Positions 9,719 to 19,370 are shown, numbered from the stretch's first letter. The stretch: DNA of 64,000 bases from Chryseobacterium wanjuense (GCF_900111495.1 NZ_FOIU01000004.1:62001-126000); one strand, 5' to 3'. Made by a program: numbers and translations. Notes: generated by a model not told the origin, from the letters alone.

Positions 9719-12535
9719 TTATTCTCTGTTTTTTACCATAATCCATCCGGAGTATTTTATGGATGTCTTTTTGCTGTTGGGTTCGTTCCAGCTGAGGTCA
9801 AACCAATAGTTTCCGGTAGATACTTTTTTGCCGCCTACTGCGCCGTCCCACTTGTATCCGTTGGCTTTATTTCCTTCGTGCATTTTGGTTCCGTATCTGT
9901 CGTAAATATTGAAAACAAAATTCGGTTTGTAAGATAATTCTGAATAATCTAAAATATCGTTTACTCCGTCTCCATTTGGTGTAATCACATTGATAAGGTT
10001 TGGAACGGTAATTTCCACATCAATAGGATCACAGTTGTAATCATCTTTCACATAGACCTTACTGTTCCCTCTCGGAACATTGGTAAATACATTGCTGTTC
10101 TGCCAGTTGATATTATCCAGAGAGTATTGATAAGGTGCTGTTCCTCCGACTGTATTTACGGTAACGGTATTGTTAGAAATATCAATGCTTGAAATTACAG
10201 GCTGTTCGGAAGCATACACTTTTACAGTCTGTCTTGTGATACATTCTCCCGTTTTCAAATCAACCCAATAGGTTCCGACTCCTACATTGTTGATGGACTG
10301 TGTAGTTGCCCCGGTACTCCACGCATAAGCAGTAAAACCTGATCCGGCGTCTAATGTGGTCGTATCTTCAATACAGATAATTTTATCTTCCAACACATTA
10401 GAATAAACAGGCGGAAGAACAATAAGTGTTACTTCAGCCACTCTGTAACATCCGTTGGCGTTGCTTACTTTAATATAGACAACTCCGTTGGGTGCGATAT
10501 AATTGGTCGGGTTCAAAATCTCATTTGTTCCGTTCTGGGCATCTGTAGGAGATGGGTAGTATTGTTTGGTGATGCCCGTCTGACCTGTCACTGCAGCTAA
10601 TGTTAAATTAAATAATGCCGTTGCGGGATTAGATGGGATAAAACAAGATCTTAAAGTTGCATTCGTTACGACAGGACTTTCAGAAACAGTTAATGTTAAA
10701 GTTACCTGTTCGCAATCTGTAAAATCAGGATCGTTTCCGCAGAATTTGTAAACAATGGTATCTGTTCCGGTAAATCCGAAATTCGGTGTATATCCGATCA
10801 CACCGCTTGGATCGACAATGACTGTTCCATTAGTTGGTGGCGTTACAATGGTTACCGTACTTGGAACATACGTCTGAGAAGAGTTGGTAAACTCTGGAAT
10901 AATGGCTTTGTATCCTTCGCAGACAGTCAGTGCTTTTGTAGATTCATGAAGACATGTATACACTTTGTAAACAGGTGTAACTGCAGGAGGACAGGATCCT
11001 ACCGTGATTCTTACGGTATAATTTCCTGAAACAGCAGGGGTATACGTATTTGAATTGGCTCCCGGAATAGCAGTTCCGTTTAAATACCATTGATAAGTAT
11101 CATAGCTGTCATCCACTTCCAAAACAATTCCCGGAATACAATCTCCGGTCTGCTTGGCAATTAAAGGAATAGAAGAGAAGCCTGCAAAATATCCTCCATA
11201 CCCTGCAGAACTGTATCCGCCGTTGACTCCGGCAGTAACTGCTTTTGTAGAAGTAATGGTAACATTGCCGGTAATTCCGGTGATGGCATACGTTACCCAT
11301 TGTGTATTTCCAGTAAGCGGGTAGGGCCCTTGAGCTGCGGTTGGAGTAACTCCGTTTACAGTAACGGCGGCTCCTACTTCTGTTAAAATATTAAGCTTTA
11401 AAGTAATGGCGGAAGTAATATTCGGCATTACATTAATTCTTCCGATCTCATCGATTTTTCTCGGCAAGAAACAGTTCAATGGCGGAATATAATTAAATCC
11501 TCCGGTATTGTTTGCAGATCCTGCACCTACCAATTGATACAGGTAAACATTTTTCGTTGTTCTTACATACAGGTTGGAGTGTCCTCCTCCCTGGTCTTTA
11601 TATTCATTAGCGAGGATTCTGTAATATTCACCTTCATCTATTGTGGCAACAGGCGTAGTTCCGTTATTTAAATAAATATCCGTATTATTTTCTGTACCTA
11701 CGATGATTCCGCCCTCCATGTTGGCGGAACTTGTGGAGATGCTTTTCACCATGGCGAATTCATTTCCGAGACGATCCGTAGGAACCGACTGATCCATGAT
11801 TAAATCCGCACCGTCTGATGAAGTTGTGGTTGCATAAAATCCATTGGCATTACCATTCGTTACCGAAACGGGTTTGTTGGATTCTATTTTCGCCCCGATG
11901 AAACCGTCTCTGTTTACCGGAGTGGTTGTAGACAAGCCTGTAAGAATATAAGATTGCCCTTTGTTCAACGTAACGGTTAAGGTAAGAGGAGTCGGGGAGG
12001 GAACATTAACAAAAGAAATATTAGGATCATATCCGGAAACAGTCACAATCGTGTTGTCTTCAGTGGCTAAAATTCCTGTTGTAAAGTTTTTGTCTGTAGC
12101 GGGTACGGTCACCGGCGTCGCTGCAGCGTAGAATTTTGTACCGATACCGGCTTTCCCTTTGGAGGTGATGATCTCACCGTGCGAGCTTACCGCTGCTCTT
12201 AATGAAACGAAATAAGCCCGGTCTCCTTTGGTGTAAACCCCAAGATTGGTAGGCACTGCTGCACTTGATGCAGCCGTAGTTCTGATTAAATTTGCATTTA
12301 AAGCAAAAGTTTGTGGTGAGCCTTTACTGATGGTAACGGTTCCGATCACGGTATTGTTGTTGTAGATTTTTACCTCAAACGGAGTTGTTGCATCCGTAGA
12401 AAAGTAAAGAACGTGATTGTAGACACCGCCCGTAGAAACGTCATAGTAGGGGGCAAACCAATGGTCTGTGTCTCTTTGTGCAAAGAGTGTATTAAGTGCA
12501 CACAGCATTAATACAAAAGATAGAAATCTTTTCAT
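9719..12535 (-). CDS. T9SS type B surface protein with IgGFc-binding-like domain (paralog 3)
   Basis: 938 residues. Signal peptide ending LFAQ, then QRDTDHWFAPYYD. The IgGFc-binding-like domain (~90-455) has MDQSVPTDRLGNEFAMVK. The module order equals paralog 2: Ig-like (~462-525), cadherin-like (~543-615), one ~85-residue repeat (~618-702), LDAGSGFTAYAWSTG module (~712-765), SprB-like repeat (~778-832) and type B sorting domain (~842-938, ITPNGDGVNDILDYS). It differs from paralog 2 mainly in the N-terminal third, where it lacks the YIDQGSGHYN stretch and has a distinct segment around residues 75-110. Independent transcription is suggested by its own -7 element and hairpin. The role is probably surface binding or adhesion, inferred from architecture only. 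Confidence 0.9.
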   Translation of the reverse strand: MKRFLSFVLMLCALNTLFAQRDTDHWFAPYYDVSTGGVYNHVLYFSTDATTPFEVKIYNNNTVIGTVTISKGSPQTFALNANLIRTTAASSAAVPTNLGVYTKGDRAYFVSLRAAVSSHGEIITSKGKAGIGTKFYAAATPVTVPATDKNFTTGILATEDNTIVTVSGYDPNISFVNVPSPTPLTLTVTLNKGQSYILTGLSTTTPVNRDGFIGAKIESNKPVSVTNGNANGFYATTTSSDGADLIMDQSVPTDRLGNEFAMVKSISTSSANMEGGIIVGTENNTDIYLNNGTTPVATIDEGEYYRILANEYKDQGGGHSNLYVRTTKNVYLYQLVGAGSANNTGGFNYIPPLNCFLPRKIDEIGRINVMPNITSAITLKLNILTEVGAAVTVNGVTPTAAQGPYPLTGNTQWVTYAITGITGNVTITSTKAVTAGVNGGYSSAGYGGYFAGFSSIPLIAKQTGDCIPGIVLEVDDSYDTYQWYLNGTAIPGANSNTYTPAVSGNYTVRITVGSCPPAVTPVYKVYTCLHESTKALTVCEGYKAIIPEFTNSSQTYVPSTVTIVTPPTNGTVIVDPSGVIGYTPNFGFTGTDTIVYKFCGNDPDFTDCEQVTLTLTVSESPVVTNATLRSCFIPSNPATALFNLTLAAVTGQTGITKQYYPSPTDAQNGTNEILNPTNYIAPNGVVYIKVSNANGCYRVAEVTLIVLPPVYSNVLEDKIICIEDTTTLDAGSGFTAYAWSTGATTQSINNVGVGTYWVDLKTGECITRQTVKVYASEQPVISSIDISNNTVTVNTVGGTAPYQYSLDNINWQNSNVFTNVPRGNSKVYVKDDYNCDPIDVEITVPNLINVITPNGDGVNDILDYSELSYKPNFVFNIYDRYGTKMHEGNKANGYKWDGAVGGKKVSTGNYWFDLSWNEPNSKKTSIKYSGWIMVKNRE

Positions 12536-12557
12536 AAATATGGAATTAGGATTAATG

Positions 12558-12565
12558 CAAAAATA
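12558..12565 (-). promoter_or_regulatory. -7 element of paralog 3
   Basis: TATTTTTG on the minus strand, 23 bases before the start codon. Confidence 0.5.
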
Positions 12566-12624
12566 GGAGAATTTTATTTAATTATTAAAATACCCTTAAA
12601 AAAGAAGGGTTGGGACAAATAAAA

Positions 12625-12648
12625 AACCACGATTTTAAAATCGTGGTT
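12625..12648 (-). terminator. Terminator of paralog 4
   Basis: Perfect palindrome with 12-base arms (core CCACGATTTTAAAATCGTGG), followed on the minus strand by a T-run. It differs from the paralog 2 hairpin by one compensatory base pair. Confidence 0.7.
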
Positions 12649-12670
12649 CAAAATTTTTATGTTGAAAATT

Positions 12671-15600
12671 TTAGTCAATGTTTTTTACTAAAATCCATCC
12701 GGTGTACTTAATTGGAGTTTTTTCTTTGTTTGGTTCATTCCAATTGATGTGATACCAGTACGTTCCTGTTACTATTTTTTTGTCGTAATGTTTACCATCC
12801 CACTTATAGTTGTTGAACTTATCTCCTGTGAAGATTTTGTTCCCATATCTGTCATAGATTACGAAAGAAAGATTGTTTTTATAGGCTAATTCGCTGTAAT
12901 CGATGAAATCATTTTTATTATCCCCGTTTGGAGTAATTGCGTTGATCAGATTCGGTACGGTAACTTCTACAGAGATTGGTGTACAGTTGTAAGAATCTTT
13001 TACATAGAATATATGCTGTCCTCTTGTAAGTCCTGTGAATACATTAGAATCCTGCCAGTTTGTAGGCGCATCCACTGCATATTGATAAGGAGCTTTTCCA
13101 CCTGTTACATGCACTGTCACTGTATTGTTAGAAATTTCAAGTTCTTTAATGACTGGATCTTCAGCTTTTTTAACATTTACAAATTGCTTAACAAAACAAC
13201 CGTTGTCTTCAAGAATTACCCAATATGTTCCAACAGGTACTCCTGATAAAACCTGAGTTGTAGCTCCGGTGCTCCATTCGTAAGAAGCATAACCAGGTCC
13301 TGCATCAAGATTGGTTCTGCTGTCGATACAGATCGTTTTATCAACCAATAGAGGAGATCTCTTAGGAGGAATTACTTTTAAGATAATTTTGGCGATCGCA
13401 TAACATCCGTTGCTGTTGTATACTCTTACATAAGCCGCTCCGTCTCCTGAGATATGAGCCTGAGGATTCATGATCTCATTCGTTCCGTTGTTGGCATCCG
13501 TGAATGTAGGATAATATTTTTTAGTGATCGGCGTTACCGATGAAACGTTTGCAATTGTTAAATCAAACTTAGCTTTTGTTTCGTCCATTTCAAGGAAACA
13601 TTCGCTTAAAGTAGCTTCGTTTACCGTTGGTGTAGGAAGGAACTCTAAAGTGATTTTAGCATTTCCGGTACAGCCTTCGTTAGTCGTTACTTTTACATAT
13701 ACAAATCCTGCCGCAGAAAGATAATTGGTAGGGTTTGTAATCATATTGGTTCCTGCATTAAGATCTGCAAGAGTAGGATAGAATTTCTTCACTACAGGAT
13801 CATACAAAGTAACGATCGCTGTTGTAAGGTCAAAGAATCCTTTTCCGTCGTACTGACATGCTTTGATTGTAGCGTCATTTAAAACGAAAGGAACAACATT
13901 TAAATTTAATGTTACATGTTCACAGTCGATAAACTCAGGAGCATTGCCACAGAACTGATAAACAATCTGGTCTGCACCTAAATATCCAGCATTTGGAATA
14001 TAAGTGATTTGTCCTGTTGATGGGTTCAGTGTAGCGGTTCCGTGTGTAGGGTACGTAAGAATTGTTACTGTACTTGCTACCGGAGTCTGAGATGTATTGA
14101 ATGAGAATGTAGGTGTAATTACCTTGGTTGCACACGCATTTAATGTTGCTGTTGTATTTTTAACACAAGAGAATACTTTATAAATCGGTGTTGTAACAGG
14201 AGGACATGTTCCCATTGTTACTTTTACCGTGTAGTTCCCCGCCTGTGTAGGTGTATGAGTCGCTTGTGTAGCACCTGAGATAGCAACGCCATTCAGATAC
14301 CATTGATAGGTTTCAAAACTGTCGTCTACTTCCAGTACGATTCCCGGTACACAGTCTCCTGATTGTTTTGCAATAACAGGGATTGATGAGAATCCGGCAA
14401 AATATCCGCCATATCCTACCGCTCCACTACCTCCTGCAATACCTGCAGTAACTGCTTTTGTGGAGTTTACCGTAACGTTTCCGGCTAGCCCGGGAATGGA
14501 GTACGATACCCAAGCTGACGTACCCTGAACAGGATAAGGTCCTTGTGCTGCAGTCGGTGTGATGGGCGCTCCGCCATTAGTACTATACGTAACCGTAGAT
14601 CCGGTTTCTGTTAATATATTTAATTTAATATCCGGGCTCGCACTTCCGTTAAGATCATTAATGAAAGCGATTTCGTCAATTTTTCTTGGTAAGAAACAGT
14701 TCAAAGGTGGGATATAGTTGTACCCTAAAGTTGCAATACTAGTTGCAAGACCTGCAAGAAGCTGATAAACATATACATTTTTAGATGTTTTAATGTACAT
14801 GTTGTAATGTCCGTTACCTTGATCTATATAGTTGACGTTATTCGCCGGGTTTCCGTTATTCGGGCCATTTACTCTGTAGAACTGTCCTTCATTAAGGGTT
14901 GCTACCACAGGGCCCCCGTTGATCTGTATTTCTGTGTTGTTCTCCGTTGCAATGATCAATGCATCTTCCATTTGAGCGGTTACGTTTCCGTTTCCTTTTA
15001 CCAAAACGAATTCGTTTCCTAACCTGTCAACCGGTACAGACTGGTCCATGATAATATCAGAACTTCCACCTACAGCTCCCCAAGAGAATTGTCCGTTGAA
15101 GTTACCGTTGGTCAAAGAAACAGGTTTGTCAGATTCGATTTTGGCACCGATGAAACCTGATGAATTCGCAGTGATGTTTCCTCTTCCTTCAATGATGTAT
15201 GATTGTCCTTTGTTTAAAGTAAAAGACATGGAAGGAGTCGTTGCTCCGGTAGTTCCGTTGGAAAAAGTAACGCCGGCTGAATATCCTGAAACTGTAACAA
15301 CCGTATTGTCTTCAGTCGCCATGATACCTGCCATAAAGTTGTAGATACCACCACCTCCGATATCTGTAATAGGAGCGGCAGCTGCGTAGAATTTTTTACC
15401 GATACCGGCTTTTCCTTTAGATGTCAAAATCTCACCGTGGCTCGGAATTGAGAATCTAAGGTTGGCATAATAAGGTTTTGTACCTTTGGTGTAAAGTCCT
15501 TTTGTGATTGGTGTAAACAGATCTGCCTGTGATGAAGTAATGATAGTCGCCAGAGGGACTACAAAAACCTTAGGGTCTCCTTTACTGATTGTTACAGTAC

Positions 15601-15802
15601 CAATGACAGTATTATTATTGTAAATATCTACTGGAAATGGTGTTGTAGAATCAGTGGAAAGGTAGATAGCCTGGTTATTGGTACCTCCCGTTAAACCCGT
15701 TCTGTTCATCATTGGGGCAAACCAATGTTCTGTATCCCTTTGTGCAAAGAGAGTATTAATCGTCAAAAAAACTAATACTAAACTAAGTAGAAATCTTTTC
15801 AT
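12671..15802 (-). CDS. T9SS type B surface protein with IgGFc-binding-like domain (paralog 4)
   Basis: 1043 residues. Signal peptide ending LFAQ, then QRDTEHWFAPMMNRTG. The IgGFc-binding-like domain (~90-470) carries MDQSVPVDRLGNEFVLVKG. Ig-like module ~477-541, cadherin-like ~551-635, two ~85-residue repeats (~634-720 and ~721-807), LDAGPGYASYEWSTG module (~820-871), SprB-like repeat (~884-939) and type B sorting domain (~946-1043, ITPNGDNKNDFIDYS). The domain after residue ~130 is closest to paralog 2, while the first ~130 residues (RTG, SQADLFTPITKGLY, YANLRFS) resemble paralog 1, suggesting mosaic ancestry. It contains a small extra insertion (NGNPAN) relative to paralog 2. Own -7 element and own terminator. 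Confidence 0.9.
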   Translation of the reverse strand: MKRFLLSLVLVFLTINTLFAQRDTEHWFAPMMNRTGLTGGTNNQAIYLSTDSTTPFPVDIYNNNTVIGTVTISKGDPKVFVVPLATIITSSQADLFTPITKGLYTKGTKPYYANLRFSIPSHGEILTSKGKAGIGKKFYAAAAPITDIGGGGIYNFMAGIMATEDNTVVTVSGYSAGVTFSNGTTGATTPSMSFTLNKGQSYIIEGRGNITANSSGFIGAKIESDKPVSLTNGNFNGQFSWGAVGGSSDIIMDQSVPVDRLGNEFVLVKGNGNVTAQMEDALIIATENNTEIQINGGPVVATLNEGQFYRVNGPNNGNPANNVNYIDQGNGHYNMYIKTSKNVYVYQLLAGLATSIATLGYNYIPPLNCFLPRKIDEIAFINDLNGSASPDIKLNILTETGSTVTYSTNGGAPITPTAAQGPYPVQGTSAWVSYSIPGLAGNVTVNSTKAVTAGIAGGSGAVGYGGYFAGFSSIPVIAKQSGDCVPGIVLEVDDSFETYQWYLNGVAISGATQATHTPTQAGNYTVKVTMGTCPPVTTPIYKVFSCVKNTTATLNACATKVITPTFSFNTSQTPVASTVTILTYPTHGTATLNPSTGQITYIPNAGYLGADQIVYQFCGNAPEFIDCEHVTLNLNVVPFVLNDATIKACQYDGKGFFDLTTAIVTLYDPVVKKFYPTLADLNAGTNMITNPTNYLSAAGFVYVKVTTNEGCTGNAKITLEFLPTPTVNEATLSECFLEMDETKAKFDLTIANVSSVTPITKKYYPTFTDANNGTNEIMNPQAHISGDGAAYVRVYNSNGCYAIAKIILKVIPPKRSPLLVDKTICIDSRTNLDAGPGYASYEWSTGATTQVLSGVPVGTYWVILEDNGCFVKQFVNVKKAEDPVIKELEISNNTVTVHVTGGKAPYQYAVDAPTNWQDSNVFTGLTRGQHIFYVKDSYNCTPISVEVTVPNLINAITPNGDNKNDFIDYSELAYKNNLSFVIYDRYGNKIFTGDKFNNYKWDGKHYDKKIVTGTYWYHINWNEPNKEKTPIKYTGWILVKNID

Positions 15803-15825
15803 ATAGTGGGAAATTAGGATTTCTA

Positions 15826-15833
15826 CAAATTTA
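15826..15833 (-). promoter_or_regulatory. -7 element of paralog 4
   Basis: TAAATTTG on the minus strand, 24 bases before the start codon. No convincing terminator for paralog 5 was seen in the 79-base gap, so read-through into paralog 4 remains possible. Confidence 0.5.
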
Positions 15834-15881
15834 GAATAATATTTGAAATATTGTTAATAAAATGTAAAGAAAGTTATAAAT

Positions 15882-18800
15882 TTATTCACGATTTTTGATT
15901 AATACCCATCCTGAATAAGAAACCGGTAATTTTGTGTCCGGCTCAATCCATCTCAGTAAATACCAATAAGTTCCGGTTGAGAGTGGCCTTCCGTTTACCT
16001 TTCCGTCCCAGATATAATTTTTGTCTGCAGACCTGTAAACCAGCGCACCGTAACGATCGACAACTTCTATGGAAACATCCTGCTTAATTCTTAAATCCGA
16101 ATAGTTTAAAACATCATTAAGACCGTCTCCATTCGGAGTAATTGCATTAATTAAATTTAATATTAAAAATTCTTTCACAACAGGAGAGCATCCGTCGGCT
16201 CCCAGTACATAAGCAGTATGCATTCCTCTTGATAATCCTGTGAAAATATTCGAACTTTGATAATCGATTCCGTTCAGGGAATATTGATAAGGTGGTGTTC
16301 CTCCCGAAGCAAAAACAGTAGCATTATATCCTGAAACTTCAATTTTTGTAATTGTCGGAGGCTGTGCGGTCGTCACATTGACATATTGGCGATAGATACA
16401 GCCGTTAAATCCTAAATCTACATAGTAACTTCCTGCTCCCACTGTCACTGTCTGTGTAGTTGCTCCGGTACTCCAGGTATAAGAAGTAAATCCTGGCCCG
16501 GCGTCCAGAGTTACCAGTTCATTAGGACAGACAATCTGATCTTTCAGCCTGTCGGATTTTTTAGGTGTTTTTAAATTTAATGTTAAAATTCCGGTATTCG
16601 GACATTCTGTGGCACTTGTAAATCTGATATAAAATGTACTTGTAGAAGTGATGGTCTGAATTGGGGAAATCGCATTCGTTCCAGCCTGAGCATTAGCCAA
16701 AGTAGCATGGAATGTCAAAGTGACACCCGGATCTGTGGTAAATAAATTTTTATAATCATTAAGGTTTACACTTTCAGAGCCGCTGATGTCGTTGTCACAA
16801 ACATCGGATGTTGCAGTTCCTGTAAGCAAAGTTATTCTGTTTCCAATTTTAAAATTGATCTGTCCGAATGCAGCCGGGCAATTTCCGGTAAGAACATCCA
16901 CTCTTACATAGACGGTGGTGTTTGCTGTATACGTCCAGTTGGCGGGCAGTGTATTGGTGTTTCCGGCATTGGCATCGGTCTGATTTAAGTAATATCTTAC
17001 ATTAAAACTGGCAGAATTGGTTACAATTACCGGAGTAATATTCGAAAAATTAACATTTACAATACCATCAAAATTGTCATCGCAAAGTGTTGCATTAAAA
17101 TTATTAGTATTAATATTTGGTGACGGAATGGTTGTTAAAGTAATCTGAGCCGTTTTCGTACATCCGTATTGGGAAGTTACATTGGCATAAATAGTTCCTG
17201 CAGGTCCGTTATAGGTTGCCGGCGTGGCAATCGGAGTTCCCGATAAGGCAGAATTGGTATAATACTGAACTGTAGTTCCCGGATCCGGAGAAACGCTCAC
17301 AGAGGTAAGGTCAAATGTTCCGTTTCCACTGGCATCGGCGCATGATGTTAATGCTCCGTTGGTCGTTTGCAGGACGTCAATATTAATAATGATTTTAAAA
17401 TATTCAAAATCAGCAGGATTTCCGCTTCCTTCTACATAATAGATAAATGTATCTGTGGCATCAGCTGTCAGTCCCGGATTTGGGGTATAAGTAATTTCTC
17501 CTGTTGCAGAATTCACGGTTGCTGTTCCGGAAGTCGGTGCTGCAACAATGCTTGTATGAGAAGGAGTGATGGTTTGCGTAGAAGTTGTAAAAGCAGGCGA
17601 AATTACCTTTGTATTACAAGCTCCGATATTGTAAGTTGTCGTCGTAATCGGTGGACATAATGTGTAGTCATAACCAGTCGTAAGCTTCGATTCGCAGTTG
17701 TTTTTTGTAACTAAACAAGTGTACGTTCCTGCTCCGTATATTTCAGGATTGATAGAGTAGGTGGTAGCCCCTGAAATCGGACTTCCATTAAGATACCATT
17801 GATAGCCGTCATAGGTATTATCAACCTGTAGTAAAATCCCGGTATAGCAGTCGCCGGTTTTTGTGATCGCCGGAATGGATGAAAATCCTGCAAAATAACC
17901 GCCATATCCTACGGCTCCGCTTCCCGCTGCAATTCCTGCAGTTACGGATTTTGTAGAATTTACCGTAATTGTTCCGGTAACGTTCGGAACAGAATAAGTG
18001 ACCCAATTCGGATTCCCGTTCACCGGGTAAGGGCCGTTTGCAGCGGCAATTGCGTTTCCGTTTAAAGTAACTGTTGCTCCGGTTTGGGTGATGATGTTTA
18101 ATCTTGTGCTGTAATTTTGGCTTCCGATTCGGTTAATGAATCCGATTTCGTCAATTTTATTAGGCATAAAACAACTGAGTGGCGGGATAAAATTCATCCC
18201 TCCTGTCGGATATTCATTTCCTCCTGAAACTCCTGCTAAGAATTGGTAAACATAAATATTTTTAGTGGCGGAAATTCCCATATTATAATTATCAGTACCG
18301 CCCTGGTAAATATAATTACTGCTTGGAACCATATAATATTGTCCTGCATTCAAGGTAATTCCGGTACCTGTTCCGTTGATGGTAAGCTGTGTATTGTTTT
18401 CAGTGGCAATGATTAAAGCGGTTTCCATTTCAGAAAATACAGAACCGTTGCCTTTTACCACGACAAAATCTTTTCCCAATCTTTCGACAGGGACAGCCTG
18501 ATCCATCAAGACATCGTTGTTGGTGAAATTTAAATTGGTATAAATTCCGTTAAAATTACCGTTCGTCACAGAAATCGGTTTTGTAGCCTCGATTTTTGCT
18601 CCGACCAATCCATTAAGATTATAATTGGAATCGGTACTCACTGCATCCAGGATATAGGATTCTCCTTTATTTAACACAAAAGTTTTGGTTGGGCTTGAAG
18701 ATCCGTCTGAAAAAACAACATTCGGGTTATATCCCGAAACGACTACTGAGGTATTGTCTTCAGTTGCCGTAACTCCGATCATAGAATTGACATAAAAAGC

Positions 18801-19232
18801 GACTCCTGTCAACGGAGCCATTCCGGCGTAGAAAGTCGTACCGAGACCTGCCAATCCTTTAGAAGTAATAATTTCCGCATGATTTTGAAGCGAAAATCTG
18901 TAGTTGGCAAAAAACTTTTTTGGTCCTTTCACATACATTCCCATGGCATTGGGAGCGAAAAGATCGCTTGGATTATCCGTAATTAAAAAAGAATTTGGGA
19001 TACTAACCTGAGCGGGATTTCCTTTGCTTACCTGAACGGTTGTGAAAAGCACATTGCTATTATAGATCTGTACAGAAAACGGTGTGGTTTCGTTGGTAGA
19101 GAGGTATAAATACCCCTGAAGTCCGGTGGTTCCTGCTTTCGAAGACATGGGTGCAAACCAATGATCCGTATCGAGTTGTGCATTGCATAATAAACAAAGA
19201 AAAGTACAAATGGTTAGTAGAAGTTTTTTCAT
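15882..19232 (-). CDS. T9SS type B surface protein with IgGFc-binding-like domain (paralog 5)
   Basis: 1116 residues. Signal peptide ending CNAQ, then QLDTDHWFAPMSSK. IgGFc-binding-like domain (~90-450) with MDQAVPVERLGKDFVVVKG. Ig-like module (~461-514, slightly diverged), cadherin-like (~531-614), three ~85-residue repeats (~620-704, ~706-799, ~801-889), TLDAGPGFTSYTWSTG module (~897-954), SprB-like repeat (~957-1014) and type B sorting domain (~1022-1116, ITPNGDGLNDVLNYS). It shares QLD, NHAEIITSKG, QAVPVERLG and the second and third repeats (LPxNWxYT, CDxDxxG) with paralog 1 at the far end of the array. It is the first gene of the array in the direction of transcription and may be the founder, but that is inference. 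Confidence 0.9.
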   Translation of the reverse strand: MKKLLLTICTFLCLLCNAQLDTDHWFAPMSSKAGTTGLQGYLYLSTNETTPFSVQIYNSNVLFTTVQVSKGNPAQVSIPNSFLITDNPSDLFAPNAMGMYVKGPKKFFANYRFSLQNHAEIITSKGLAGLGTTFYAGMAPLTGVAFYVNSMIGVTATEDNTSVVVSGYNPNVVFSDGSSSPTKTFVLNKGESYILDAVSTDSNYNLNGLVGAKIEATKPISVTNGNFNGIYTNLNFTNNDVLMDQAVPVERLGKDFVVVKGNGSVFSEMETALIIATENNTQLTINGTGTGITLNAGQYYMVPSSNYIYQGGTDNYNMGISATKNIYVYQFLAGVSGGNEYPTGGMNFIPPLSCFMPNKIDEIGFINRIGSQNYSTRLNIITQTGATVTLNGNAIAAANGPYPVNGNPNWVTYSVPNVTGTITVNSTKSVTAGIAAGSGAVGYGGYFAGFSSIPAITKTGDCYTGILLQVDNTYDGYQWYLNGSPISGATTYSINPEIYGAGTYTCLVTKNNCESKLTTGYDYTLCPPITTTTYNIGACNTKVISPAFTTSTQTITPSHTSIVAAPTSGTATVNSATGEITYTPNPGLTADATDTFIYYVEGSGNPADFEYFKIIINIDVLQTTNGALTSCADASGNGTFDLTSVSVSPDPGTTVQYYTNSALSGTPIATPATYNGPAGTIYANVTSQYGCTKTAQITLTTIPSPNINTNNFNATLCDDNFDGIVNVNFSNITPVIVTNSASFNVRYYLNQTDANAGNTNTLPANWTYTANTTVYVRVDVLTGNCPAAFGQINFKIGNRITLLTGTATSDVCDNDISGSESVNLNDYKNLFTTDPGVTLTFHATLANAQAGTNAISPIQTITSTSTFYIRFTSATECPNTGILTLNLKTPKKSDRLKDQIVCPNELVTLDAGPGFTSYTWSTGATTQTVTVGAGSYYVDLGFNGCIYRQYVNVTTAQPPTITKIEVSGYNATVFASGGTPPYQYSLNGIDYQSSNIFTGLSRGMHTAYVLGADGCSPVVKEFLILNLINAITPNGDGLNDVLNYSDLRIKQDVSIEVVDRYGALVYRSADKNYIWDGKVNGRPLSTGTYWYLLRWIEPDTKLPVSYSGWVLIKNRE

Positions 19233-19250
19233 GGTTTACAATAAGGGGAG

Positions 19251-19258
19251 CAAATTTA
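19251..19258 (-). promoter_or_regulatory. -7 element of paralog 5
   Basis: TAAATTTG on the minus strand, 19 bases before the start codon. No good -33 element. Confidence 0.5.
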
Positions 19259-19370
19259 AGCATTAATAATCAAAATTTTACATAAATTTTTCTGGTATTT
19301 GTACTTCATGGTTCATTTTGGTGAAAATTTAATTATTTTTTAATATTTAAAACAAATTCATAATTTGGTG

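Noticed and set aside
3270..19232. Mobile element or recent horizontal insertion carrying the array
   Set aside because: No transposase, integrase, tRNA or flanking repeats were seen, and promoters and terminators match the rest of the window. Local duplication explains the data better.
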